Source of the DNA: Streptomyces sp. NRRL S-1022
GTDB taxonomy: Bacteria; Actinomycetota; Actinomycetes; Streptomycetales; Streptomycetaceae
NCBI RefSeq assembly: GCF_000720135.1
Contig: NZ_JOIU01000054.1
Coordinates: 1 to 12,976, forward strand
Direction: 5' to 3'
DNA length: 12,976 bases
The position numbers were made by a program, and so were the translations under genes. The notes under the pieces were generated by a model, which did no database searches, was not told the origin of the DNA, and was given only the letters and a program-made list of their open reading frames with translations. Below are positions 6,607 to 12,685 of this stretch, piece by piece; position 1 is the stretch's first letter; each line of letters starts with the position of its first letter.

Positions 6607-6737
6607 CTCCGTGGCTCTCACCAGGTGGAAGACCTCCCGGGCAGCGTAGCGTTTGAGGCATCGGACGATTTCGCGTCGTGTCTCGCCCACCTTGATGCGG
6701 CGTTCGTAGTAGTCCCGAGTGTGCGGGTCTAACAACG
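6590..6737 (-). pseudogene. C-terminal relic of an IS110-family transposase
   Basis: The minus strand reads DPHTRDYYERRIKVGETRRE and IVRCLKRYAAREVFHLVR. This is clearly homologous to EPRTQAYYERRTQEGKTRRE and IIRCLKRYAAREVFNLVR at the end of the complete transposase 245 bases further along the plus strand. Both end in a similar hairpin-forming GCCCC...GGGGC motif at the stop codon (6590 here after a small frameshift, 6982 there). The rest of the gene is absent beyond about 6737. It is diverged enough to be a different, older IS110-family element, not a duplicate of the neighbouring one. Confidence 0.8.
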
Positions 6738-6862
6738 CGCGCCCGGAATACATGAAATCCTCCCGGCGAGTGCAATCGCAAAGTAGGCGCACCTCGAAAG
6801 CGTCACAGGGACAGGCCGCATGAGACGCCGACCGCATCGTGCCCGACAGCGCAACCGATCTC

Positions 6863-6903
6863 ACGACGAAGCCGCGCCGGAGCGCTTCGGTGCGGCTCGT
6901 CGT
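6863..6903. repeat. Long hairpin downstream of the IS110 transposase
   Basis: ACGACG-A-AGCCGC (6863-6875) pairs with GCGGCT-CGTCGT (6892-6903). The 12-bp stem has one bulged A and an inner CCG/CGG continuation. It lies about 80 bases past the transposase stop codon, near the undefined right end of the element. It may be a terminator that insulates the insertion, or part of the end. Confidence 0.45.
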
Positions 6904-6981
6904 CTCACGGCTCCGCTCAGAGTCCCGTCAGGACGGACCCCGGCGGGGCCTCGCCGTATCACTCGCCTGTCACAGACGCCC

Positions 6982-8079
6982 CTATAACGTGGGGGCGCGA
7001 GAAACCGGTCTGACCAGGTTGAAGACCTCGCGGGCGGCATATCGTTTGAGGCATCGGATGATCTCACGCCTGGTCTTGCCTTCCTGAGTGCGGCGTTCGT
7101 AGTACGCCTGGGTGCGCGGTTCGTGGCGCAGCCGGGTGAACACGATGCGGTGCAGGGCGGCGTTGGCCTGGCGGTCGCCGCCGTGGTTGAGTCGGCGTGT
7201 GCTCCGACGGCCAGAGGAGTACTCGATGGGGCTCACTCCGCAAAGGGCAGCAAAGGACGCCTCGGTGTTCAGCCGCTCGGGGTTGTCTCCCATGGTGATC
7301 AGCAAGGTGACGGCACTGTCCGGGCCGATGCCCACCGGTACGAGTAGTTGTGGGGCGTGGTGTTCGAGGAGCTGGGTCAGGCGTTGGTTCAGCTGATCGA
7401 TCTGCCCGGTGAGCTGTTCGATGCGCTCGGCGAGCATTCTCAGGGTCATGTGGGTGGCCTGGGCCACCGCGCTCTCGCCGTCCTCGCCGTCGCCTGGGCC
7501 GAGGCGTGCGCAGGTGCGGAACAGCTCGCGGTTGCCGAGGCTGGACAGTCGTTCCCGCAGGGCGGGCTCGGCGATGACCAGCACGGCCTTGAGCTGGTTG
7601 ATCGCCTGGGTGCGGGCCTTGACCGCGGAGTCCTTGGCGAGTTTGAACATCCGGGCGCTGTGCACCGGGCCGTCGCCGGACTTGGCCCGGGCCCGGGCGC
7701 GGCCACTGACCACGGCCCGCGCGGCGGCCTGCGCATCGAGCGGGTCCGACTTCCCCAGCAGCCGGCGGGCCGAGCGGTCGGGCCGGCTCACCTCGTATAC
7801 CTCGACCTGCTGAGCCAGCAGGTAGCGGGACAGGCCCGCTCCGAAGGTGCCGGTGCCCTCCACACCGGCGCGGCGCACCGTCCCCTGCTTGCGGGCCCAG
7901 ACGAGCAGCCGACGGTAGCCGGCCGCCGTCGCCGGAAAGGACTCGGTGCCCAGTACCTTGCCCAGCGGGGAGACCACGGCGGCGACGTGAACCTCGCCGT
8001 GCGTGTCCACGCCCAGAACAACCTCGCCCCGATTGGGCGGATCGGTGCTGGAGGAGGTGCTGTGCTGTCTGGTTGTCAT
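6982..8079 (-). CDS. IS110-family transposase (DEDD RuvC-like, serine recombinase-type C-terminus)
   Basis: A 365-residue protein that looks complete. The N-terminal RuvC-like DEDD domain shows LGVDTHGEVHVAAV (D25), AGVEGTGTFG (E74) and KSDPLDAQAAARAV (D112, D115). The middle has a coiled stretch QLTGQIDQLNQRLTQLLEHH. The Transposase_20 domain follows: PVGIGPDSAVTLLITMGDN, then FAALCGVSPIEYSSGRRS with the candidate nucleophilic serine near 288-289, and RLNHGGDRQANAALHRIVF. The end is REIIRCLKRYAAREVFNLVR. IS110 enzymes recombine DNA through a bridge RNA, cutting without short target duplications. The ATG at 8079 is chosen because the protein family begins shortly before the DEDD domain and the sequence beyond it is the non-coding end. 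No frameshift or missing catalytic residue is visible, so it may be active. Confidence 0.93.
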   Translation of the reverse strand: MTTRQHSTSSSTDPPNRGEVVLGVDTHGEVHVAAVVSPLGKVLGTESFPATAAGYRRLLVWARKQGTVRRAGVEGTGTFGAGLSRYLLAQQVEVYEVSRPDRSARRLLGKSDPLDAQAAARAVVSGRARARAKSGDGPVHSARMFKLAKDSAVKARTQAINQLKAVLVIAEPALRERLSSLGNRELFRTCARLGPGDGEDGESAVAQATHMTLRMLAERIEQLTGQIDQLNQRLTQLLEHHAPQLLVPVGIGPDSAVTLLITMGDNPERLNTEASFAALCGVSPIEYSSGRRSTRRLNHGGDRQANAALHRIVFTRLRHEPRTQAYYERRTQEGKTRREIIRCLKRYAAREVFNLVRPVSRAPTL

Positions 8080-8084
8080 GGTGG

Positions 8085-8262
8085 TTGCCTGCCGCGTGGT
8101 GAAGTGCTGGGTGGATGGCACCGGCCCGCTCGGGCGGTCTGAACCGTGATGGCGCCTGAAAGACGGCAAGGCCCCTATTGGGACACGCCCTGTGGCTCGG
8201 TGACAGCAGGCACCATCCCGCAACGACAGTCGACAAGCCTGTGACTGGACACTGCGGTCATA
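8085..8262 (-). ncRNA. Candidate IS110 bridge RNA
   Basis: The minus strand between the left end and the transposase start folds into consecutive hairpins. SL1: CCGCA (8257-8253) pairs with TGCGG (8222-8218) and encloses CAGTC/GACTG. SL2 follows directly: GATGGTGCCTG (8217-8207) pairs with CAGGCGCCATC (8158-8148), 11 bp with one G-U, enclosing a 48-base region. SL3: CGGT-TCAG-ACCG and GCCCG-AG-CGGGC. IS621-type IS110 elements encode a guide of about 180 nt in exactly this place, with a 5' stem-loop followed by target- and donor-binding loops. Assignment is by position and structure only; the guide bases were not matched to flanks. Confidence 0.5.
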
Positions 8263-8288
8263 GATCTCATGAGTCAGACCCCCGTCCG

Positions 8289-8657
8289 GGACGGCACGGC
8301 GCAACCGTCCCATCGATCCCGCCACAGCGGCGCGACTCGATCACCGCCGGATGGCTTCGAACGAACCGACGCTCAACCTGGCCTGGGCGGGCTGACAATG
8401 CGTTGACTATTCGTCCACTCGTGACCGGCATTGACGGGCAGGCGTGTGCCCCGTCTTACCGACTGTCCTTGGTCGATCACGGCACGAACGGCCTCGGAAG
8501 TCTGAGGCGGCCGAGGAGGAAGGGCCGACTGTGTCCGGGCCCGTGCTCGTGGCACCGGCCAGGGAGGCCGTCATGCACTACGGCCCCCGGCTCATGCCTT
8601 GATCATCAATGCTTCGGCCAGGCTGAGCCAGTCATCGCGGGCACGGCCCTCTGGCAG
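8289..8657. other. No recognisable gene
   Basis: Flank of the IS110 left end. Plus-strand and minus-strand open frames here lack any motif, and their start regions lack convincing ribosome binding sites. It could contain decayed sequence. Confidence 0.45.
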
Positions 8658-8680
8658 GAGGGCCGGCTGGACCGGCCCTC
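8658..8680. terminator. Terminator of the SpoIIE phosphatase gene
   Basis: GAGGGCCGG (8658-8666) and CCGGCCCTC (8672-8680) form a perfect 9-bp stem with a 5-base loop, about 52 bases downstream of the minus-strand stop codon at 8732. Confidence 0.7.
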
Positions 8681-8731
8681 ACGTCAGTCGGGTCCGCAGC
8701 CACCAGGCAGCCTTCCCGAGAGCGCCCGCGG

Positions 8732-9967
8732 TCACGGATGACTCGTACGGGCGGCTGAGGCTTGCCGGGTGTCCGCGCCGGAGCTGACGTGGCGCTGCGT
8801 GTGCTGGGGGCCGTGCCAGTCCAGGCACATCACGGTGGCATCGTCCTCCAGCCGGCCGCCTGCCGCGTCGAGAACTGCGGAGGTCAACATCAGCGCGGTC
8901 TCCCGCGGGTGCAGACCCCGGGTCCCCTCCAGCATGTCGGCAAGGTCGACCTTGTCTCCGTGATGTTCGAGCATGCCGTCGGTCAGCATGAGCAGACGGT
9001 CACCGGGGCGCAGATCGATGTCCTGGACGCGGTAGGGGTGGGGGACGCGCACGGACAGCCCGAAGGGATGGTCCACCTCGCAGGTGATCGTCTCGGTGAT
9101 CCCGTCGCGCATGCGCAGGGGCCAGGGGTGGCCGGCGTTGACGAGCTGGGCCCGCCCGGTGTGGAGGTTGATGCGCAGCAGCTGCCCGGTGGCGTGGCCG
9201 CGGTTGTGGTCGGCCAGTGCCTGGTCGGCCAGGTGGGCCTGCTCCGCGAGACCGGCTCCTGCACGGCGGGCGCCGCGCAGGGCGCCCACCAGGACAGTGG
9301 CGGCCAGGGCGGCGTCGATGTCGTGGCCCATGGGATCGGTCACCGATATGTGCAGGGTGTCGCGGTCCAGGGCGTAGTCGAAGGTGTCGCCGCTGAGGGC
9401 CGCGGAGGGCTCCAGACTCCCGCACAAAGTGAACTGGGCGGCCTCGCACGAGAGCGACGCGGGCAGCAGCTGGTACTGGATCTCCGCTGCCAGGGTGGGA
9501 GGCCGGGAGCGTTTGCCCCAGGTGTACAGATCGGTGAAGCGCCCGTTGGCGATCACGACGTAGGCCAGCACGTGGGCGGCTTCCCCGACCGCTTCCAGGA
9601 CGCCCTTGTCGGGGGCGGTCGGCAGGAGCAGTTCCAGCAGCCCGATGGCATCTCCGCGGTTGGTGACCGGCACGATCACCTGCTGCCCCTGGTCTGCCGC
9701 CTCCTGATACGGCCGCTGGGTCCGGATCACGGCCTCGTAGACGCTGCCGAAGAGAGGGATCCGCTCCGCTTCCCGCCCCTCCTCCACCGCCCCGGCTGTG
9801 GACAGCCGCGCCACTGCCTTCCCTGTCAGATCGACGATGAGGAACGACACCTTCGTGGCGCCGAAACGCCGCCGCAGCTCCTCTGCGAACACGTCGACGG
9901 CCTCCACCGGCGACGCCATCTCCGCAGCCGTCAGCAGCTCGGGATACCCACTGCGCCCACCACTCAC
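8732..9967 (-). CDS. GAF-domain SpoIIE/PP2C protein phosphatase (RsbU-like)
   Basis: A 411-413-residue protein. Residues about 10-140 form a GAF-like sensor domain (VEAVDVFAEELRRRFGATKV to RGDAIGLLELLLP). The SpoIIE/PP2C domain follows: AAEIQYQLLPASL, LSGDTFDYAL (first metal aspartates), ISVTDPMGHDIDAALAATVL, QLVNAGHPWPLRMRDG, RLLMLTDGMLEHHG (aspartate) and LEDDATVMCLDWHG (aspartates). All metal-binding acidic positions of the family are present. Such enzymes dephosphorylate anti-anti-sigma factors and so release stress sigma factors; the partner is not in the window. The frame allows GTG at 9973 or 9967. I prefer 9967 because AAGGA lies 8 bases upstream of it, too close to the first GTG. No membrane segment. 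It stands alone, with its own terminator at 8658-8680. Confidence 0.9.
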   Translation of the reverse strand: MSGGRSGYPELLTAAEMASPVEAVDVFAEELRRRFGATKVSFLIVDLTGKAVARLSTAGAVEEGREAERIPLFGSVYEAVIRTQRPYQEAADQGQQVIVPVTNRGDAIGLLELLLPTAPDKGVLEAVGEAAHVLAYVVIANGRFTDLYTWGKRSRPPTLAAEIQYQLLPASLSCEAAQFTLCGSLEPSAALSGDTFDYALDRDTLHISVTDPMGHDIDAALAATVLVGALRGARRAGAGLAEQAHLADQALADHNRGHATGQLLRINLHTGRAQLVNAGHPWPLRMRDGITETITCEVDHPFGLSVRVPHPYRVQDIDLRPGDRLLMLTDGMLEHHGDKVDLADMLEGTRGLHPRETALMLTSAVLDAAGGRLEDDATVMCLDWHGPQHTQRHVSSGADTRQASAARTSHP

Positions 9968-10060
9968 GACCACGGTCCTTCCACCCCCTCCTACAGCGTG
10001 GAAGCCGCCGCGGTGAGCGTCAACCGCGGCCCATCACAGGCAGTGCTTGTTTCGGCAGCA

Positions 10061-10080
10061 CCGCCGCGATCAGGCGGCGG
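10061..10080. repeat. Hairpin in the phosphatase/uppS divergent region
   Basis: CCGCCGC (10061-10067) and GCGGCGG (10074-10080) form a 7-bp stem with a 6-base loop, about midway between the divergent starts at 9967 and 10185. It may be an operator or leader structure; nothing more can be said. Confidence 0.35.
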
Positions 10081-10184
10081 GCTTGTGCCGGTATCGGCAC
10101 CGAGGGAGACGGTGGGTGAGTAGGCACGCCGGGCTTTCGTCGCACGGCGGGAAGACGTCACCCGTTTGTGCTGAGGGGGCGGAA

Positions 10185-10943
10185 ATGACACGCCGGCAGG
10201 CCACCGGCACTTCCGGCCCTCCTGGTCCTAGCGGCCAGCGGCTTCGAACGGTGCCTCGTCATGTCGCGCTGTGTCATGGACGGCAACGGACGGTGGACCG
10301 CTCAGCGGTCGTTGCCGCGGACCTCGGGGCAACGCGCCGCGGAGACGGCGGTGATCAACGTCCTCGAGACAGCCCGGTCTGCGGGATCGGATGGCTCAGC
10401 CTGTACGCGTTCTCCACCGAGAACTGGCGCCGCCCGAGCGCGGAGGTCTCCTTCCGCATGCAGCTGGTACGCCGCGTGGTACGCAAACACGCCCCACTAC
10501 TGCACGCACGCAGCATCCGCTGCCGCTTCCTCGGCGTGACCGATCCCCGGGCGCCCACGGCACTGGCCCAGGATTTCGCCGATCTGACGACCTTGACCAG
10601 TGACAACCGGGGCATGACGCTGACCGTCGCGTTCGATCACGGCGGGAGGGACATCGTGGAGGCCGCCCGCTCGCTGATCCGCAGTGGCGCGCCGGCTGAT
10701 GCTGTGGACGAGGAGAGCTTCGCCGCGCATCTGCCCTTTCCCGACACCCCCGACGTCGACCTGGTCATCAGGACCTCCGGGGAACAACGGATCTCCAACT
10801 TCATGCTCTGGCAGGTCGCCTACGCCGAGTGGGTGTTCCCCCCTGTGCTGTGGCCGGACTTCCGCGCACCGCAGTGGCTCGGTGGCAGCAGGCACATCCC
10901 GCAACGGCAGTCGACAAGCCGTGACTGGACACGTCGGTCATAG
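10185..10943 (+). pseudogene. uppS: Undecaprenyl (polyprenyl) diphosphate synthase, frameshifted and truncated
   Basis: Start ATG at 10185 after GAGGGGGCGGAA. VPRHVA is in frame 1; then CVMDGNGRWTAQRSLPRT and AAETAVINVLETARSAG are read one frame over (10270-10386); then the first frame resumes with GWLSLYAFSTENWRRPSAEV, RRVVRKHAPLLHAR, RCRFLG, DNRGMTLTVAFDHGGRDIVE, AAHLPFPDTPDVDLVIRTSG and SNFMLWQVAYAEWVFP. These are cis-prenyltransferase motifs; the enzyme makes the polyprenyl carrier for wall synthesis. An extra base near 10266-10269 and a lost base near 10384-10392 cancel out. The 252-codon frame is thus open but loses the catalytic DGNGRW segment. From about 10874 the C-terminus is IS110 end sequence, so roughly the last 20 residues of the family are missing. 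It is likely a dead accessory copy; sequence error could explain the indels but not the IS fusion. Confidence 0.85.
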
Positions 10944-10968
10944 ATCTCATGAGTCAGACCCCCGCCCG
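10874..10968 (-). mobile_element. Left-end fragment of the same IS110 element
   Basis: About 95 bases match 8192-8288 with only about seven differences, including two one-base gaps. It runs from GTGGCTCGGTG to CAGACCCCCG in the same orientation as the full element. It has no transposase. It begins inside the uppS coding frame and supplies the altered C-terminus of that gene. It includes SL1 and one arm of SL2 of the candidate bridge RNA, with changes that break the SL1 outer stem and delete a base in the SL2 arm. Confidence 0.85.
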
Positions 10969-11165
10969 TCACAGCGAAGTCCGCAGCCGCGGCAGCCATC
11001 AACCCGGGTCATACAGCGGGAACCCGTGTTTCTCGGTGTAGTCCGCCAGGACCGGCGAGAGGTCGAGCACTCATCGCCCTCAGCGACGAACCGGGCCAGG
11101 TGGCCCTCGGGAGCGTCGGCGGCAGCAGCAGGACCTGATGTGGGTCGAACGCCCCGAACCGCTGA
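10969..11165 (-). pseudogene. N-terminal relic of an IS1182/IS5-like DDE transposase
   Basis: On the minus strand three short frames join into one recognisable start: FDPHQVLLLPPTLP, then EGHLARFVAE, then LDLSPVLADYTEKHGFPLYDP. This resembles the opening of DDE transposases with the pattern F-QDQ-LLPPSL-DWLPEGHLA-FV, LDLS-Y and YDPRMM. One-base shifts are needed after TLP, after VAE and after YDP. The rest of the gene is cut off where the IS110 end fragment begins. Naming the exact IS family from about 50 residues is uncertain. Confidence 0.55.
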
Positions 11166-11181
11166 CGGCTGGTGGATCACC

Positions 11182-11400
11182 TTACCGCGCCAGGTTCCGG
11201 GTCGCCGCGGCGTCGGGGTCGGTCAGGCTCTGATGCCTGGCCCAGCAGCGGGTTTGACGGGCCACCAGGTCCTCGCCGCAGGTCACGCGGATCTCCTCTG
11301 TGTCGGCGTGGACCGTCACGATGTGGCCGATCGCACGGGGATGGACGGAGTAGTCGTTGGTCCAGGACGTGGCGCCCATCTCCAGCACCGCGACGCTGCA
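11182..11400 (-). pseudogene. istA: C-terminal-region fragment of an IS21-family transposase (IstA)
   Basis: Minus-strand frame reads WTNDYSVHPRAIGHIVTVHA, DTEEIRVTCGEDLVARQTRC and WARHQSLTDPDAAATRNLAR, to a TAA at 11184-11182. NDYSVHPRAIG with a following beta-strand region and WARHQ--TDP is typical of the Mu-transposase C-terminal beta-barrel of IstA. The catalytic DDE core, the N-terminal helix-turn-helix and the partner IstB are all absent, and the start codons inside are fortuitous. It abuts the IS1182-like relic, so two elements met here before deletion. Confidence 0.7.
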
Positions 11401-11472
11401 CCGCTCAAGTTCGAAGACCCGTAAAACGCCCTGATATCCGTAACCCCGAAACCGCCCGGCGGGCTGTATCCG

Positions 11473-11587
11473 GGAGTACCCTGAAAATTACCGAGGACCT
11501 TTCGCATAAGAGTTTCTAAGCTCCTGTCGTTCTCGGCGATTCACAACACCGGGCCGGTATACACCGGCCCGGAGACGGGTCCGCGTC
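11473..11587 (+). promoter_or_regulatory. Shared DUF5994 leader with hairpin, copy C version
   Basis: GGGAGTAC (11472-11479), TTACCGAGG, TGTCGTTCTCGGCGATT (11525-11541) and a perfect 10-bp hairpin CCGGGCCGGT-ATAC-ACCGGCCCGG (11549-11572), which ends 15 bases before the start codon. All have counterparts, at nearly identical distances (108-109 bases from GTAC to ATG), upstream of copy A on the minus strand. The hairpin directly before the start suggests control of translation or of transcription elongation. Confidence 0.65.
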
Positions 11588-12136
11588 ATGACCGCGACCA
11601 TTCTCCATACGTCGGCGGTCGAGAAGCGGACCTTCTCGCTGCCGCTGCGTCTCGCGCTCGCTTCAGGGGACACCCCTGGTGCTCTTCTGGACGGTGCCTG
11701 GTGGCCCCGCTCCCGCGACCTGGCGGCGGAACTTCCTGCGTTGACAGCAGTGCTGGATCCCCTTTGGGGACGCATCACGCGTGTCACGGTGAACCCGACC
11801 CTGTGGCCGGTCATCCCACGGAAGGTGCCCGTTGGTCGGCACGTGATGAGCGTCGGCTGGTTCAAGGCCGAGCAAGACCCTCACAAACTGTTGCTGCTCT
11901 CCTACACCGTCGGCCGCTGGGACCTGCTGGTGATTCCGCCGCAGACGGATCCTGCCATCGCATCCTGGCTAATGACCGCGGCTACCGGTCCGCTGCGCAT
12001 CCACACAGCGAGTGATCTGCTGGAGAGGGCCGAACTCCAACGGATCGTGACAGAAGCCGACCAGGCACGAGAAGCGGTCTGGGACTCCGAGGGCGGCCAC
12101 GGCGCCCGGGTGACCGCTCCAGCACGCTCAGCGTGA
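11588..12136 (+). CDS. DUF5994 family protein, intact (copy C)
   Basis: 182 residues, the same architecture as copy B and unbroken: MTATILHTSA, RLALASGDTPGALLDGAWWP, RSRDLAAELPAL, WGRITRVTVNPTLWPVIPRK, VGWFKAEQDPHKLLLLSYTV, GRWDLLVIPPQTDPAIASWL. It ends with a charged helix QRIVTEADQAREAVWDSEGG. The family is actinobacterial and of unknown function; there is no signal peptide or membrane helix. The start follows the shared leader GACGGGTCCGCGTC, as in copies A and B. Unlike copy B it has no small membrane-protein gene after it; a strong terminator begins 10 bases past its stop. It lies directly after the IS remnant block, so it may have been moved or isolated by it. Confidence 0.87.
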   Translation: MTATILHTSAVEKRTFSLPLRLALASGDTPGALLDGAWWPRSRDLAAELPALTAVLDPLWGRITRVTVNPTLWPVIPRKVPVGRHVMSVGWFKAEQDPHKLLLLSYTVGRWDLLVIPPQTDPAIASWLMTAATGPLRIHTASDLLERAELQRIVTEADQAREAVWDSEGGHGARVTAPARSA

Positions 12137-12145
12137 CCCCCCGAA

Positions 12146-12173
12146 ACGGCCCCGGTGAAACCGCCGGGGCCGT
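12146..12173 (+). terminator. Intrinsic terminator of DUF5994 copy C
   Basis: ACGGCCCCGG (12146-12155) and CCGGGGCCGT (12164-12173) form a perfect 10-bp stem with an 8-base loop, followed by CCTTTC, starting 10 bases after the stop codon. The element CACGTGAGAGTGC follows at 12188-12200, as it does beside the related hairpin at 6207-6234. Confidence 0.8.
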
Positions 12174-12307
12174 CCTTTCAGGCGCAACACGTGAGAGTGC
12201 GCAACCCACAATCCACGGTACACCGGCAGGTGGTTTCCGACGTGATTCCGTAGGCTGACGCGAAGCATGAGCGCATGTTGCTCGGACCGCAGGCACCGAT
12301 GACCGGG

Positions 12308-12332
12308 GCCCGGCAGCCGGCAGAGCCCGGGC
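12308..12332 (-). terminator. Weak terminator-like hairpin
   Basis: GCCCGG (12308-12313) pairs with CCGGGC (12327-12332) about 17 bases downstream of the small minus-strand gene that ends at 12349. Confidence 0.35.
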
Positions 12333-12348
12333 GCCGGCAGAGTGTTTG

Positions 12349-12597
12349 CTATTCGGCATTACCGCGCCACTGCCCCTGGACTCGGAACCAGAGTCCGGGA
12401 GCGTAGATCGATTCGACGACAGCGGCTTCGCCTTTGTTCACCCTGAGGATCCGCAATGCGCCGCTCGGAAGAAGGTCGTACTCGTACGTAGCGAGCGACT
12501 CACCTTCGGTGACGTCGTCGTAGGAGATATCTGCAGCCGCCAGCTCCGCGTATTCCTTGGGGGGCCGGTTCTCCACAAGCTTGATGAACACGCTCAT
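12349..12597 (-). CDS. Small acidic protein of unknown function
   Basis: 82 residues, beginning MSVFIKLVENRPPKEYAEL and continuing AAADISYDDVTEGESLATYE, YDLLPSGALRILRVNKG, EAAVVESIYAPGLWF. The composition (acidic, aromatic, few runs of R/P) is that of a real soluble protein, unlike the frames around it. I do not recognise the family. The ATG at 12597 has AAGG only one base upstream. The GTG at 12591 would have ideal spacing and gives a product two residues shorter. It follows the broken phosphatase gene on the same strand by about 90 bases. Confidence 0.65.
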   Translation of the reverse strand: MSVFIKLVENRPPKEYAELAAADISYDDVTEGESLATYEYDLLPSGALRILRVNKGEAAVVESIYAPGLWFRVQGQWRGNAE

Positions 12598-12685
12598 ACC
12601 TTGACGATAGATCCCTCGCGGTCTTCTCGCGTGACATGCCAGATCTCACCGCCAACGGCCGCGCTACCAGTCGCGCGGCATCGGC

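Larger units (their letters stand above)
6982..8288 (-). mobile_element. IS110-family insertion sequence (right end not resolved)
   Basis: Transposase gene plus about 209 bp upstream. The left end (upstream of the gene, high coordinate) is fixed near 8281-8288 because the partial copy at 10874-10968 stops matching there, just after CAGACCCCCG. No second copy of the right end exists in the window, so the lower boundary, somewhere below 6982, is unknown. The expected total is about 1.35-1.45 kb. No terminal inverted repeats are obvious, as usual for IS110. The flanking plus-strand sequence 8289-8650 contains no gene it has clearly broken. Confidence 0.75.

Noticed and set aside
7348..8142. 264-codon plus-strand frame
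   Set aside because: Antisense of the IS110 transposase, a typical GC-rich shadow.
6849..8307. GCGCAACCG at 6849-6857 and 8299-8307 as target duplication of the IS110 element
   Set aside because: IS110 elements rarely make such duplications, and both copies lie away from the defined left end; likely chance.
8178..8741. 187-codon plus-strand frame across the IS110 end
   Set aside because: Crosses the element boundary and has no recognisable motif or good ribosome binding site.
8762..10123. 453-codon plus-strand frame
   Set aside because: Antisense of the SpoIIE phosphatase, whose catalytic motifs are all on the minus strand.
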